NCBI GenBank assembly: GCA_024663395.1 | Contig: JANFAH010000047.1 | Location: forward strand, 372,001-436,000 | Length of the DNA stretch: 64,000 bases | Origin: Pisolithus tinctorius | Lineage: Eukaryota; Basidiomycota; Agaricomycetes; Boletales; Pisolithaceae | Direction of reading: 5' to 3' | Shown here: one piece after another, positions 44,521 to 56,687 of the stretch | How positions within the stretch are numbered: the stretch's first letter is position 1 | Layout of the letters: each line of letters opens with the position of its first letter | Translations under genes and position numbers: made by a program | Notes under the pieces: generated by a model | What the model was told of the DNA's origin: nothing | What the model saw: the letters and a program-made list of their open reading frames with translations, nothing else | Databases searched by the model: none

Positions 44521-45191
44521 TCTGACACAAAGGAACAGAACTCCAACTGGTGGAGTGTTGGCAGGAGTGAAGTCTGCCAAGACAAAGGCAGAGTGGAGTG
44601 AGGGCATCAGGTTTAGCTCGTGTGCTACCCCCTTGCATGATCTCAGCCCTTGTATTTTGGAGGGAGAGTACAGACAGAGAGTCAGAGGTAACTCCAACAG
44701 ACAGAAGATGGAGACAGAGGGAGTAGGAACTAAGTCGATATTTGTACTGAGGAATGGCAGAGTATGATACATGCTTTTTTTACTACTAGGGAGGTACAGT
44801 AACCAGAATCAGAACTGACATATGGAGACTCATAAATTTTCAAGTAAAACTTCCTAGATGACAAATGAAGGGTAGATGGAGGACATACAAATGGGTAACA
44901 TAGAACACCCCAAAAAGGAAACAGTCCAGGCACTGGACCATGCAGTGCATACACTGCAGAGTACCTGACTGTGTGCTGTCAGGGAGAAGTCCAAAGGTAG
45001 TCACATGACTCCTCAGAGAACAGTCTGCTCAGTCTGGTAGAGGAGAAACACAAGTCTGACAGCAGTCAGAGCAGAGATGGTTCATAACTGACAGAAGTTG
45101 GGTGGAGTTGGTGCAGAGTGAGTGAATGACCAGCGGAAGTGGGTGTGGAGTGAGTAAGGACTTAGAATGAATGCATGGTTATGACATGGAC

Positions 45192-45917
45192 TGTAACCCT
45201 CTCTGCCCAAAATACTGCAGGGGCAACTTCTGAACACCTTGACACCTCCCCACTATGACTTTTTACCAGCACCTCTCTTACATCAAAATGCTGCTGTTCA
45301 ATAACTCCATTAGCCTGCGAGTTATAAGGGGAGATGTGAATGTGATGAATTCTGAAGGTCTTGGAGAGCCAGTCAAGAGCAAGGATGTATGGTCCCCCAT
45401 TATCTGTGACAATCTCCACAATGGCACCCCAACAGCACAAAATCTGTTCAAAGATGAACTTCCCAATGGACTTGCCTGTCTCTGCACAAAGCATAGCCCA
45501 TTTGGGGTAACTGGTGAGTGAACAGCAGGCTTGGGTGACATAGTGAAAGCTGTTCAACTTTGGCATTAAGAACATGTCCATGTATGCCTTGTAGAATAGG
45601 GGCTTGGGAATGGTGATGACTGGTGGAATATGAATGCAATCCAAATGGCAGATCTGGCACTTGTGGAATGATTTAACATACCAACAGATGTCCTGCTCTA
45701 GCATGGGCCACCAAAAGTGAGTCAGCAAATGCATGCAGGTGGGGAAGATACCCTTGTGCCCCAGGTCATCATGAGCCTGGCAGAGAATTCCAAGGTGTTT
45801 GTGTGGGGGTACCACTAGCTGATGATGCCCATGGGGTTCCTTCCTCCACAGTTCCCCTCCTTTCACAAAATACTGAGTCACAAGATGCACTAGGCTTTCC
45901 AACTCCACCTCTCCCAA
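45192..45917 (-). pseudogene. Gypsy-1 integrase: zinc domain and catalytic core
   Basis: The minus-strand frame holds the HHCC zinc motif (HDDLGHKGIF...CHKCQIC region HKCQICH) and the three acidic catalytic residues in MDMFLMP, VTDNGGPY and NGVIEQQHFDV. The sequence after the last motif ends at APAVFWAERVTVH, where the solo LTR is inserted, and continues at 20170 with HKATRFSP. In structure it is close to intact, but the gene is in several pieces. Confidence 0.92.
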
Positions 45918-45923
45918 CCCTTC

Positions 45924-48323
45924 TCACATTTTCTTCACCTCCAAAAACTCCTTCACCACTCTCATCCTCCCCTCTCTCTGTTTTGCTTTCTTTGACCTCG
46001 GAATTTCAGTCTCAAGGTTTTCTGGCATCGATTCTTCAACAGTAAAGATACCTAGACTCTGTGACAGGGCAAGAGGTGAGTCTGACATGACACTTGGGAT
46101 TCCCAAGGGGTAAGGTTGAGACTTGCAATGCACTTCCCTATGATTCAAGAGCTTGATGGTGAAGGCCCCACATTCATCTATCCAATCCTCATAGTCCTCA
46201 TCCCCCTTCTCATCTTCTTCTGCTCTTGGCCTCCTTGAAAGTCCATCCAGCACTGTGTGCTTGTGTGCTGGAACATGTATGAGCTCAAAGTTGAATAGGA
46301 GAATTCCAGTGATCCAACAATTTATGGTCATGTTAGGCTGTAGGTCAGGATTGTTAATCATCCCTTTGATGTACCATGCATCCACCTTGACAACTAAATT
46401 CTGCATGCCATAGATATGAAGTCAGACATCATGCAAGGCACAGAAAAGTCCAAATAGCTCTAGCTTATCTTGGTTGTAGTGGCATTTGTGATTGTTGAGG
46501 GTTATCAAGCCAAACCTAGCAGGGTAGCATTTTCCATCTTCCCCCTCCTGCATGAGGAGGTACCCAACAGCAATGTTAGAAGTGTTGACTACTAAGATGA
46601 CTTTCCTTTTGGAATTATAGTTGATAGTTTGCAATGCAGGGGACAAGATGATCACTTGGCAGAGGTACTCCATCGCTTCCCTATGTTCATTGTGGAATTC
46701 AAAGGGGACATCCTTCTTGGTCAGCTCAATGAGGGGATGGGCATGTTTGGTGAAGTCTTTGATGAAGATCCTGCAGTATGAGCAGAGACCTAAAAATCTG
46801 CATACTTCAGTAACATTTGTGCAGTAAGGCCAATCTTTAATCTTTTGGACTTTAGTTTTGTCTGGAATTCTACCCTCAAACAACACCTTATGCCCAACCA
46901 CTATGATGGACAGTGCAGCAACAATGCATTTCTTTGCCAACACAGTGGCTCCTGCATGACACAGACAGTGTAAGACTTGGTTGACATTCTGCAGGTGCTC
47001 CCAGATGAAGCATCTAATCCCAGAATTCTGTGGAATCATTTCATAGGTCCCATCTGGATTTTGGTAGTGGGATTTGGGGCCTTTAATAGGACAGTCATCA
47101 ATAAATGGAATGGTGACTTCCAGAATTTCATCCTTCAAAATCCAACAGATGTCTCCATGGAAAATCTGGGTGGCATTCATGTAGCCCATAGGAAGTTTGG
47201 TGAGTTGAAGGGTGCCAATAGGAGTTTGGAAGGTAGTGAGGTCATGGTAATCATTGTGTATGGTGCAATGATCATATCTGACCATAAGATCTAAAATTCC
47301 ATAGACCAAATGGCAAGCAAAGGCTTCAGCAATTGAATCAATGAAGGGGGGAATGGCTGAGTCCTGGATAGAAACAGCATTTAGAGGATGTAAGTCATGG
47401 ATGAGGCACAGAGATTTTCCATCCTTCTTGACTATGCAGAACCATTTTGAGTGATAGGATGAAGTAGACAGTTCATAAACCCCTGCAGAAATCTTTTCTT
47501 TGATGATGTTAATGACTTCATGGAAAATAGCAGGAGGAATGGGAATATTTCACTTGACCCAAGGTTTGTGGGCTAGCATAGGTATCTTCAGAGGTGGGAA
47601 CATGTCCTCTTGAAAGGTCCCTCTTTCTGAAGCATCCCAAGCAAAGGCATCCTCTTGCTCCCTGACCAACCATTGCACTAGGTCTAATTCTGTAGGCCAA
47701 AGGAACTCTGCTGGGTCCAGATCAAGCTTGTCAGCTCTTTCCTGAGTAAACCTGGAACCTGGCATGGACAGAGGGGGATGAGTAGGTAAGACAGGCAGGT
47801 CTGCAAGTGGGTCTTCAGCCTCCCAACATTCTACCCAGAATTCTGCTGGCATCAACATCAGTACCAGCCTCACCTTCCTCACTACAGGTTCGTACTTTAA
47901 GACATGATAAATGGGGTTGAACTGATAAGTAGAGTGTAAAGTGGAGATTGTCAGTGGAGAAATGGTAGTAGCAGTCAACAATAAGAAAGGATCAGTCAGA
48001 GAAATGGAACTAGTATCAAAGGGATCAACAGGGAGCATACTGTTACCTCGTAAATGGTAGATAAACACCACAGCAGAATTTATGGCAGTGCCTGTGGGCA
48101 AAAGAGTGGTAGACTTCAAAGGGTATAAGGGCAGATCAGAAACATAAAGCGAACACACAGAGACAGTGCAGTCCTGGTCTCCTTGTAGCTCATACAAGTC
48201 CTTGACCAATATTAAAAAGTCTGTTTGGGTGGATTCATGTGGTGACACATATGTTTTCTCATGAAGAAGTCTTCTTTGTCTTTGGAATTTATGAATCACA
48301 GAAGGGGTTGTAGTCTGTTGCAA
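45924..48323 (-). pseudogene. Gypsy-1 reverse transcriptase and RNase H
   Basis: From upstream: linker with AEFWVECWEAEDPL and EFLWPTELDLVQWLVREQED; RT fingers FCIVKKDGKSLCLIHDLHPLN; palm LTTFQTPIGTLQLTKLPMGY; catalytic box VTIPFIDDCPIKGP with both Asp; thumb VCRFLGLCSYCRIF; RNase H start VILVVNTSNIAVGY and later VKVDAWYIKGMINN and HVPAHKHTVLDGLSRR. Three TGA stops interrupt the frame (near 47550, 46415 and 45920). The RT motif order identifies the agaric Gypsy type with a FIDD box. Confidence 0.92.
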
Positions 48324-48433
48324 GGATCTGTCAGAATTAAAACTTGTTTCCTGGAATTAGGGTCACAGATTTCTAGAGACTGTTCTCCATCAGGGAAATC
48401 ATGAAGGATGCTGGAGAGTAGGCAGAAGAAGGG

Positions 48434-48910
48434 TCAACTGAGCAGTAAGTTGAAAGGCACATGATCAATGACTTGGATTTGTAGATGGGCCTTGACATTT
48501 CCTATGTGCAAGGTGGCATTCTCTATGACCCCAAGGGTGCTTTCTTTGGATTGGTTAGTGGCCTTGTGGGTCATGGTCATGTCAGTATGGAGAGGGGCCT
48601 CTAAGGCTTCCCACAACTCCTGTTGCAAGGTCACTACTTGGCATCCACTGTCCAGAATACATTCAACATGAAGTTTGTCCATCAAGATTCCATCAACAGT
48701 GCATAAGGGAGCTGTAGCAAGGCCTACACACTTCCCTTCTGTGTCTCTGACCCAGTACTGCTCATAGGAGGCCCAGGCAGCCAAGGGTGTTGTGTCTGAT
48801 GCAGTTTCTAAACTCCCAATCATTATCTTCTTCATTGCAGCCAGTTCTCTGACCTGCTTGCAAATCTCTGGGCTGACAGCTAATAGGTCTTTAGTGGAGA
48901 TTTCTATCAT
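48434..48910 (-). pseudogene. Gypsy-1 aspartic protease
   Basis: A 158-codon block with the active-site triad LHVECILDSGCQVV (48640-48680) and the hydrophobic continuation AHLQIQVIDHVPFNLLLS, as in retropepsin-like proteases of fungal Gypsy elements. It lies between the Gag zinc region and the RT linker. Confidence 0.88.
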
Positions 48911-48927
48911 TGTGTCTAAGACCTGGT

Positions 48928-49603
48928 TTATGATCCACTTGTTGCTGCAGACTCATCAAAGCTGCTTTGGTAATGGAATTGAGGCATGGAATTTGTAGAT
49001 GGCTTAAGTTTCCAGAGATCTGTAAGATTAGGAGAAACTGGAGTTTTTCTGGCTGCTGGGGCTTCTGAAGAAGAGGCAGGGTTAGCTGGAGCAGGATTAC
49101 TGACTGGGATAGGGGCCACTGGCATGTTGGCCAATGCTGGGACTGCTAGTGCTGGTCTTTGATGACAAGCCAGGACTTCTGTGCCATCAAAGCAGGCTGT
49201 CTTCTTTTTCTTGATAGCATTCTTCAACTCTTCTACCTGTGCATAAGCTCTTGCTAAGGCATGTTGGTCCTCTTCATTAGCATCCTCCTCTAGGTCTTTG
49301 TCAACTAGATAGGAAGAGGGGTGTAAGTCAACTTGGTATTCCAAGGCATCCCTGTTGCTGAAGAACATTGTGCTGATGAGATGGGGAGGCATATCATGCC
49401 CACAGGACAAGGATGACTGCTGGCTGGGTCACCAAACTGAGACAAGGTTTGCCAAGGCAATGATCAAGTCACACATGGCAAGGAAGTTGTCAATCTTTTC
49501 TTTGAAATTCTGACCTGCAGCTGTCTGGCATGAAAACTCTTCCCCCAATCAGAGAGCATTTCCTGGCTTGTATGTATTTGTGACACAGCACACACTCTGC
49601 AGT
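48928..49603 (-). pseudogene. Gypsy-1 gag, C-terminal part
   Basis: Begins on the minus strand with RTAECVLCHKYIQARKCSLI at the Gypsy-3 junction, a remnant of the Gag zinc knuckle plus the conserved ARKCSLIGGRVFMPDS block. A charged helix (ARAYAQVEELKNAIKKKK) and a Pro/Ala/Ser linker follow. Stops near 49480-49430 break it. The N-terminal half is at 59509-60648. Confidence 0.8.
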
Positions 49604-49608
49604 TCTAT

Positions 49609-50006
49609 TGAAGCAACCAAAGATGAATGTCTTCTCAGCTATCACTTCAAACCAGAGAGATTGGGAGTGGAACCCGTTGATTGAGGACTAGGCTCAAAAC
49701 GAACTAGATTAGAGAGACTGGCTATGACAAACAACAGGACTTATATACTGCCTTACTGTTTGTACATACTGCCACAAGAGAACGTTCTGGAAAGAAGTAA
49801 ACAAAAGAGAGAACTACACTATTGGATGAATGTGAACATGCATTAGTAATGAGGCATGGCCTTACTAAGTATCATGTAAGTGTAAAGAGTAAGCAAAAGG
49901 AAAAGTCCAGGATGACTAAGGATCCCTAAAGCATAACCCTAACCAGAGGGTGGATATATATAGGCAAGTAGGAAATGTGGAAGTGAAAAGTCTACTGGTC
50001 GTTACA
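49609..50006 (-). repeat. Gypsy-3 3' LTR
   Basis: 398 bp, TGAAGCAACC...GTCGTTACA on the plus strand. The adjoining internal sequence on the minus strand, AGGAGGGGATAG, is the polypurine tract. The TATA box is at 49739-49748 (minus). Confidence 0.95.
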
Positions 50007-50145
50007 CTATCCCCTCCTAAGGTTTGACTTCCAGGCAAGACCAAATAGGATGAATAGTAGTGAACAGCTCCAGCACAGGCATGAACAAGCTGTCAAAGCT
50101 TTCTGAGGAAAGGAGAGATAATTTACAGGGTGCCCTGGGGTGGGA

Positions 50146-52326
50146 TCAATAGAAATCCTTGATCGCTGACTGCAAATTCTTCAAGGCAGAGGCTGGCTCC
50201 CAAGTACAATCTTCTTTGGGGTATCCCCTCCAATGGACAAGGAATTGAAGAGCTCCATGTTTCAAATGGGAGTCAACAACACATTTGACCTCATACTCAA
50301 CATCTCCCTCATCAGTAACCCTTTGCGGTCCAGGCCTGTTCACAGGCTGCCCATCAAGAGCACTGAGATAGGGTTTAACCCATGAGACATTCACAACCAG
50401 GTGAATCCTCATGTTGCACGGCAACTTTAATTTAAGAGCATTCAGAAGTACCTCTAGAACTTCATATGGTCCAATCCACTTTTTGGAAAGTTTATGGCTC
50501 TGCCATTCTTTCAGGGACAGATGGTCTGTAGCTAGCCAGACCTGAGATCCAACAGAGTAGGAAGGAGCAGGTGAGCAGCATCTATCCACTTGTTGCTTCT
50601 GCTGGGAACATGCCTTGGCAAGGTTTGCTTTTACATCCTGGAACACTTGGAACCAGGATTTGGCAACTTCCTCTGCTGCTTCTACCTTCAATGTTGTCGG
50701 TTTGATGCCCATCCTAGGTCTATAGGATCGAGTAACTTCAAAGGGGCACTTGCCAGTAGAAGATGAGGCAGAGTTGTTGTACACAAACTGAGCCAGAGGT
50801 AGCCATTCCTCCCAATGAGCCTGTTGTTGGTTGGCATACATCCATAAATACTGTTGAATCTCGCAGTTCAACTGCTCTGTTTGTCCATCGGTTTGTGGAT
50901 GGAAAGCCATAGAGAGTTTCTGCTGTACTCCCAGCATTTTAAATAGTTCCTTCATGAAGGAGGAGGCAAACTGTGGGCCTCTGTCCAATATGATAGAGTC
51001 TGGAAGTCCGTGGTGTTTCCATACATATGTCAGGTAAAGTTGAGCTGTACTAGCAGCTGTTTCTTCCACAGTGCAGGGGATGAACTCTGCTTCCTTAGAG
51101 AATCTGTCAACGACAACTAACATGTGGGACTTTCCAGAAGATCCCTTGACTCCAATGTCCATAAAGTCAGTTGTTAATTCTCTCCAAGGCCCATCAGGGA
51201 TAGGTAAAGATTTAAGTTCTCCTGCAGGTGGCCTATTTCCAGACTTGCTGGCTTGGCATGTTTGGCAATGCTTCACATACTCTTCTACATCAGGTTTCAA
51301 GGTAGACCACGTGAACCAGTGCATGATCAACTCCTGAGTTCCTTTTATACTGCGATGTCCTGCTAGGGGAGAGTCATGGAGAGCATTAAGCAGCTTCCTT
51401 CTAAGTTCACCAGGCACCCAGACTTTTTCTCCATTGTAATGAAGACCACCTTGGAGCTTGCATCCAGTGGGGATTCCTTTGGCTTTAGTGGACTCGATCT
51501 GCACATCTTCCATGAAGGGATTTTCTAGTTTTACCAAGTGAACCTGACTTGGGTTTATAAATAAGGATTCTTCTGACTTTTCCCTTTCTTTTCCTTCTAC
51601 AAAGTCCTCTCGTCTTGACAGGGCATCTGGCCTTCCCATCGTGACTCTGGGTTTATGAACTATAACACAGTTAAACCAACTAAAGTACTGTGCCCAATGC
51701 ACCTGGTGTGGTTGAAGCTTCTGTGTGGTCATAAACCACTTGAGGTTGTGGTGGTCCGTCCAAATCTCAAATTGGTACAGAGTAGCCTTGAGGTAATGAT
51801 GCCATTGTTCAAACACACAGATAATGGCCAGCATTTCTTTGTCGTGAACTGTGTAATTAAGTTCAGCCCCAGATAGAGAGTGACTAGAGTAGGCGATGGG
51901 TCTCCAGAGGCCATCATTGCATTCTACCAAGAGCACTGCTCTGGTGGCATAGTCTGAAGTGTCCATTTCTAACCGAAACCTCCAATCCTGATTGGGAAAC
52001 ATAAGGATAGGAGCAGTGGTAAAGGCTTCTTTTAGTGTGTCAAACACCATCTGACACTTGTCATCCCATATGAACAGAAGGTCCTTCTTTGTGAGGTTAT
52101 TTAGGGGTTTCACAATCTGCACGAAGTCCTTAATGAATCATCAGTAGAAATTCACTAGGCCAAGGAAGCCACAAACTCTGCAAACATTGGTAGGTATGGG
52201 CCAATCTTGCACAGCAGAGATCTTGGCAGGGTCCATACATACTCCATTAATGCCAACTATCATTCCTAAAAAGTCCACCTCTTGTTGTCTGAAGATACAC
52301 TTCTGTGGTTTGACAAACAGGTCATT
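50146..52326 (-). pseudogene. Gypsy-3 RNase H, integrase and chromodomain
   Basis: A 658-codon open frame (52122-50146) plus an upstream block (52401-52141: NDLFVKPQKCIF, VCGFLGLVNFY). RNase H: RFRLEMDTSDYA, ELNYTVHDKEMLAII, WTDHHNLKWFM. Integrase zinc motif LHDSPLAGH...CQTCQ at about residues 245-293. Catalytic core TTDFMDIG, ILDRGPQF and HPQTDGQTEQLN at about 315-430. A GPYEV module (KKWIGPYEVLEVL) follows. The chromodomain EYEVKCVVDS...FLVHWRGYPKEDCTWEP occupies residues about 600-650 and would direct integration to marked chromatin. A TGA (near 52139) separates the two blocks. Confidence 0.95.
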
Positions 52327-52328
52327 TA

Positions 52329-53901
52329 CAGTGAGGGACAAAAGCGTTGCAATGTTTGTGAGGTGTGAGTTGTTGCTGATGTAGCTCAGGCTATTCTGCA
52401 CAGATAATCGTGATACCTATACCATTGGAAAGGGGTGACTCTAAGCTTTCCAGAGCACTAAGGATCAGTCCAAACAAAGCAATACATGCCAAGATACACC
52501 CTATTCTTTCTGAAAAGTGCATTGCAATGCTTTTGTCCCTGACTGGTGAAATCATGAAATGTGACCTTTTGATGGGATTGTGGGCATGGAGGATGGGAAA
52601 AAATGATTACATAATAAACCAGATGATCATCCAGATGATTTGTCAGCATGTAAACAATGACAAACATTGGACTTGTACCATTAATCCTCCCTCTTTTACC
52701 ACAACTCATGAAATCATCTCTCTAGCTCACATGGTCATTTTCTCAAGGAATTCTTATCAAATACTGGTGGCCACCACAGTTCCATCAGTATAACATGCTC
52801 TCAGAACCATCAGTCCCTTAAAAAACCTGCTGTCAGTCATTTCCTGGACTGTTTCCCCCCCCATGCCTGATGTATTCTGGGACTAATCAGTACTTGGAAG
52901 GCTGAAAATGTTATGGAGGTCAATCTGGCACTTCAGAACATGATGTACAAACCAGTCCCCTCTCAACCAATGTATTTCTGGCACAGGAACATTGATATGG
53001 AAGTTGGGGTGAGACAAAACCTCCTTGTGCTCTGAGCACCATAAGAGGGTTCACTAGATCTTGCTCTGATCTGAACTGTAGATGACTGGGGAAGGATTAT
53101 TTGGTCATATGTGACCAAAGGCAATATTCATGGCCAGATGGAAGCACAGGATTCTGCTCCATGGCAGTTCAGTAGCATATCCTTCTGATGACACCCAGGG
53201 GTAAAGAGGATTTTGTCTTGCCCTAACTTCCATATCAGTGTTCCTGTGCCAGAAATACATTGGTTGAGAGGGGACTGGTTTGTACATCATGTTCTGAAGT
53301 GCCAGATTGACCTCCATAACATTTTCAGCCTTCCAAGTACTGATTAGTCCCAGAATACATCAGGCATGGGGGGGGAAACAGTCCAGGAAATGACTGACAG
53401 CAGGTTTTTTAAGGGACTGATGGTTCTGAGAGCATGTTATACTGATGGAACTGTGGTGGCCACCAGTATTTGATAAGAATTCCTTGAGAAAATGACCATG
53501 TGAGCTAGAGAGATGATTTCATGAGTTGTGGTAAAAGAGGGAGGATTAATGGTACAAGTCCAATGTTTGTCATTGTTTACATGCTGACAAATCATCTGGA
53601 TGATCATCTGGTTTATTATGTAATCATTTTTTCCCATCCTCCATGCCCACAATCCCATCAAAAGGTCACATTTCATGATTTCACCAGTCAGGGACAAAAG
53701 CATTGCAATGCACTTTTCAGAAAGAATAGGGTGTATCTTGGCATGTATTGCTTTGTTTGGACTGATCCTTAGTGCTCTGGAAAGCTTAGAGTCACCCCTT
53801 TCCAATGGTATAGGTATCACGATTATCTGTGCAGAATAGCCTGAGCTACATCAGCAACAACTCACACCTCACAAACATTGCAACGCTTTTGTCCCTCACT
53901 G
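52329..53901. mobile_element. Tc1/mariner-type foldback, non-autonomous, 1.57 kb
   Basis: Ends CAGTGAGGGACAAAAG...CTTTTGTCCCTCACTG with TA on both sides (52327-52328 and 53902-53903), the target and end type of Tc1/mariner/pogo elements. Removing it restores the RT frame of Gypsy-3 as LRRLKVNDLFVKPQK. The two arms (about 685 bp each) are nearly identical inverted copies around about 195 bp of spacer that itself has a small hairpin (GGTCATATGTGACC). No transposase is encoded, and mirrored frames in the arms are artefacts. Confidence 0.9.
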
Positions 53902-53903
53902 TA

Positions 53904-54292
53904 CTTTCAACCTCCTAAGCACCTCCAGCATGATCCTGTCATGTTCCTCCTGATTGTCTGTCTTTGTAAATATCATTAGGTCATTGATGTAGATGACAAG
54001 CACATCTTCCATATCACCAAAGATATCATTCATCATGTTCTGAAATGTGGAAGGCGAGTTACAAAGCCCAAAGAACATGACCAGTGGTTTGAAGGCACCA
54101 CGATGGCATATGAAAGCAGCCTTCCATTTGTCTCCTTCTTTGATCCTAATGTTGTTGTAACCCCAGCAAAGATCCATCTTCATGAAGAGCTTGCAACCTT
54201 TCAACTTGTCTACGAGTTGAGATATTAAAGGGAGAGGATATGAATTCTTGACAGTATGTTCATTTAAATAACAATAGTCCTGGACCATATGC
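53904..54292 (-). pseudogene. Gypsy-3 RT, palm domain with altered catalytic box
   Basis: [55 protein letters not shown] and then [13 protein letters not shown] near 53980. The expected YIDD box reads YIND: the first Asp codon GAT is AAT, and the preceding ATC makes the original TCGAT a CpG site. This would inactivate the polymerase. The upstream half lies at 56143-56669 beyond LTR D copy 2. Confidence 0.9.
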
Positions 54293-56138
54293 TGTCACAC
54301 ACCAAAGGTGTTGTGGACATGGTTACAGCTGACTCTGCCTAACTCGTCGACAAGTTGCGCACAGTGCCCAAGCATGCAGATGAAGACTAAAGGCCTCATG
54401 CATAGAAAGGCTGTCGGATGTTAACAGTCATCCTTCACACAAGAATGAGTCATCAGTGCTGAAGAGAAAAGAGGAAGCAAGTTAAGTGCACATTAAAGGT
54501 TTTTAGTGCCCATGTACAGCATTCCAGTTTTTGTCATATCTCCACTGTTTCCAAAGATATCAACTCAGTTTGCATGCTCACTTAAAGTGCTCAGCCCCAT
54601 GATTCTTCCTTCCAAATTTGGAGAGGATCCTCACACCCTACATGTTTCTACAGCACTCCATCCATCAGATGCTCATTTTGCTAAGTCCATCAATCATGGC
54701 CACCTCTTTGTCGATCATCTCGCTTGTCTCATTTGCCAGAGACAATGGCTACATATATCTGCCAGGCATTCCCACCAGCTTCCATCCTGAAGCCCCCTGG
54801 TTCATCCCATTGTTGTCAGCCCCATCTTGTCCCATGCAGCTTGGTCAGCATGTTCTCCTTGTCAGTATGACTTCCAGAAGGATGTTCTTTGGTCGCCTCA
54901 GGTCTGTCACTTGGTTAGAAAGGTCTTATGTGGTCGTTTCAGTCTCCCCTCTTGATGAAGCATATGGATCGTTCCTCCCCACTCCCTGCACCGTCTTTAT
55001 TCCAATCTCGTCCATCATTCTTCCTGCATGGTGACAGCTGCAGTATAATCTACTGTTCTCCAGCCTCCCTGATCACATTCATGACGAGTATGACATGCAT
55101 CTTGCCTTCTTACTGCAAGATCCAGCAGAAGACATCCCCCCTTCTCCTCCTCCTCCATCAGAGCCCCGTCCATGAAGTTTTTGTTAACTTCACTGAGAGG
55201 ATGAAAGGGTGGGAGACACGATCGCATATGCTCTCATTGCCCCACAGACCCCCAATGCCCTAGCCCCCTTTGACACCTGACTCATGCCCTTCAATTCTGG
55301 AGTTAATACTTCCCTATCTGGAAACACTGTCCATCTGTCATGCCATCTTTGGATCTAGAGATGTCTCCGCCAAGATCTAACTTGCATTGCCACCCCCTAA
55401 TGTGATATCAGTGTGCTTACTCAGTTTCTGACTCTATTTGACTCATTCTGTGATATTTTGACTATCCTTGACTCGTTCATTGCCAATACTTACCAATCCT
55501 CTTTGCTTGCTTACTTTTCATTTCTCGCTTACTCATCATGATTACTCAGTCCTTACTCATTACTTACCAAGTGTTTGTGCCTTGTTTGTCACAAGCTGTG
55601 CTCCCCTCACAGTATATAAACCCCCATGTACTTAGCTACCAGGAAGCAATCAGAAGAAGTCACTCAGCAGTCAGTTCAGTGCCTATCTCATCGTCGACAG
55701 TTGAGGCTCCATGAAGGGGTCTATCTGTCATCATTTGTATACTTGGTAGTTGAGGCTCATTTGGAAGAGTCTATCTGCCATCCTTCATCATCTGAAGCTT
55801 CCTCTTAGTCAGCAGTCTTAGTCATCCCCCCCACTCCTGCATAACTTGTCATTGACTTGTGCCAGGAGCATATTTTATCAAAAGTCCATTACCCCCAAGT
55901 ACTTTCAGCTGAACACCTTCACTCCATTCAGCATCCCCTTCTCAATCAGCATTCTTTCATCCTCTCCTGTGTAACTCATCAACAACTTGCACCAGGAGCC
56001 CTCTACTTGAAGTCCCCCCCACACATTTAGGTTTCTCTGCACTCCAGGTTCCATGGAGGCAAACCACCACTCTCACTTTATTTGTCTTTGGTGTTGGATT
56101 TGTTTGGTTTATACCAGCAGTCCACACTTTGACTCACA
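54293..56138 (+). repeat. LTR D copy 2, CpG-decayed
   Basis: 1846 bp, inverted relative to copy 1 (17522-19378) and colinear with it throughout. It is inserted in Gypsy-3 RT. The flanks are GTGT and GCAT in gene orientation, which differ, but both derive from GCGT by one CpG change each. GCGT restores KKRMVQDY across the junction. The TATA box is kept at 55611-55620. The reading frame of copy 1 is partly open (54618-55034). Confidence 0.85.
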
Positions 56139-56142
56139 ACAC

Positions 56143-56669
56143 TTTTTGCTGTCCTTTTTGGGGACAAAGAACACCAGAGAGGTTTGTGGTGATTTACTAG
56201 GCCATATGTAACCCTTCTTGAGCTGACTGTCCACAAAGTCACTGACTTCTTTCTGCTCATCAGGGGAGAGAGGGATTAACCTTCCTTTCTTTGGTACAAA
56301 CAACTCCTTTAGTTCTATAGCGTGATCCCAAGGTTTCCTAAGCAGCATGCGCTCAGATTCCTTTTCGGAAAAGACCAATAAATATTCATGATATGCCCTT
56401 GGAACAAGTTCCTCAGGGGTTTTATCTGTTTTTGGTTTGTCTGTTCCTAGATTTTGAATCCAGGTTACATAAGAGTCCATGGCTTCCCTTTCAAGTTTCT
56501 TGACCTTGTGTACAAACGAGGTTTTAGGGGCTAACCATTGGCATCCAGCTGGACATCTACCCATCTTGACCTCGCCAGTTTTCCAATCTATCAGTGGGTT
56601 GTGCTGATGTAACCAGGTATGCCCTAAGATCATGGTACTACCTCCTAGATCGGTAATCTTGGCAAGGAG
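56143..56669 (-). pseudogene. Gypsy-3 protease end and RT N-terminal part
   Basis: The frame carries STMILGHTWLHQHNPLIDW, the protease-RT boundary motif (GHTWL..HNP.IDW) of chromoviruses. A linker and the RT start DHAIELKELFVPKKGRLIPL, GYIWPSKSPQTSLVFFVPKK follow. It is cut at DSKK by LTR D copy 2 and resumes at 54292. Confidence 0.92.
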
Positions 56670-56687
56670 TTCCTCATGATGGTCAAG

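Larger units (their letters stand above)
20176..45186. repeat. Gypsy-2-type solo LTR split by the KDZ element
   Basis: 20176-20252 and 44529-45186 together align with the 15298-15949 LTR. The whole is flanked by TSD tggac (20171-20175 and 45187-45191). Net length without the KDZ element and its duplicated target is about 735 bp. It begins TGTCAAGTCTGGG and ends GGTTATGACA. It lies between the integrase core and C-terminal segment of Gypsy-1. Because no gag or pol of Gypsy-2 type lies inside, it is a solo LTR. Confidence 0.85.

Noticed and set aside
52410..53820. Paired 127-codon frames (MIPIPLERG...) facing each other
   Set aside because: They are the same sequence in the two arms of the Tc1/mariner-type foldback and contain no transposase motif.
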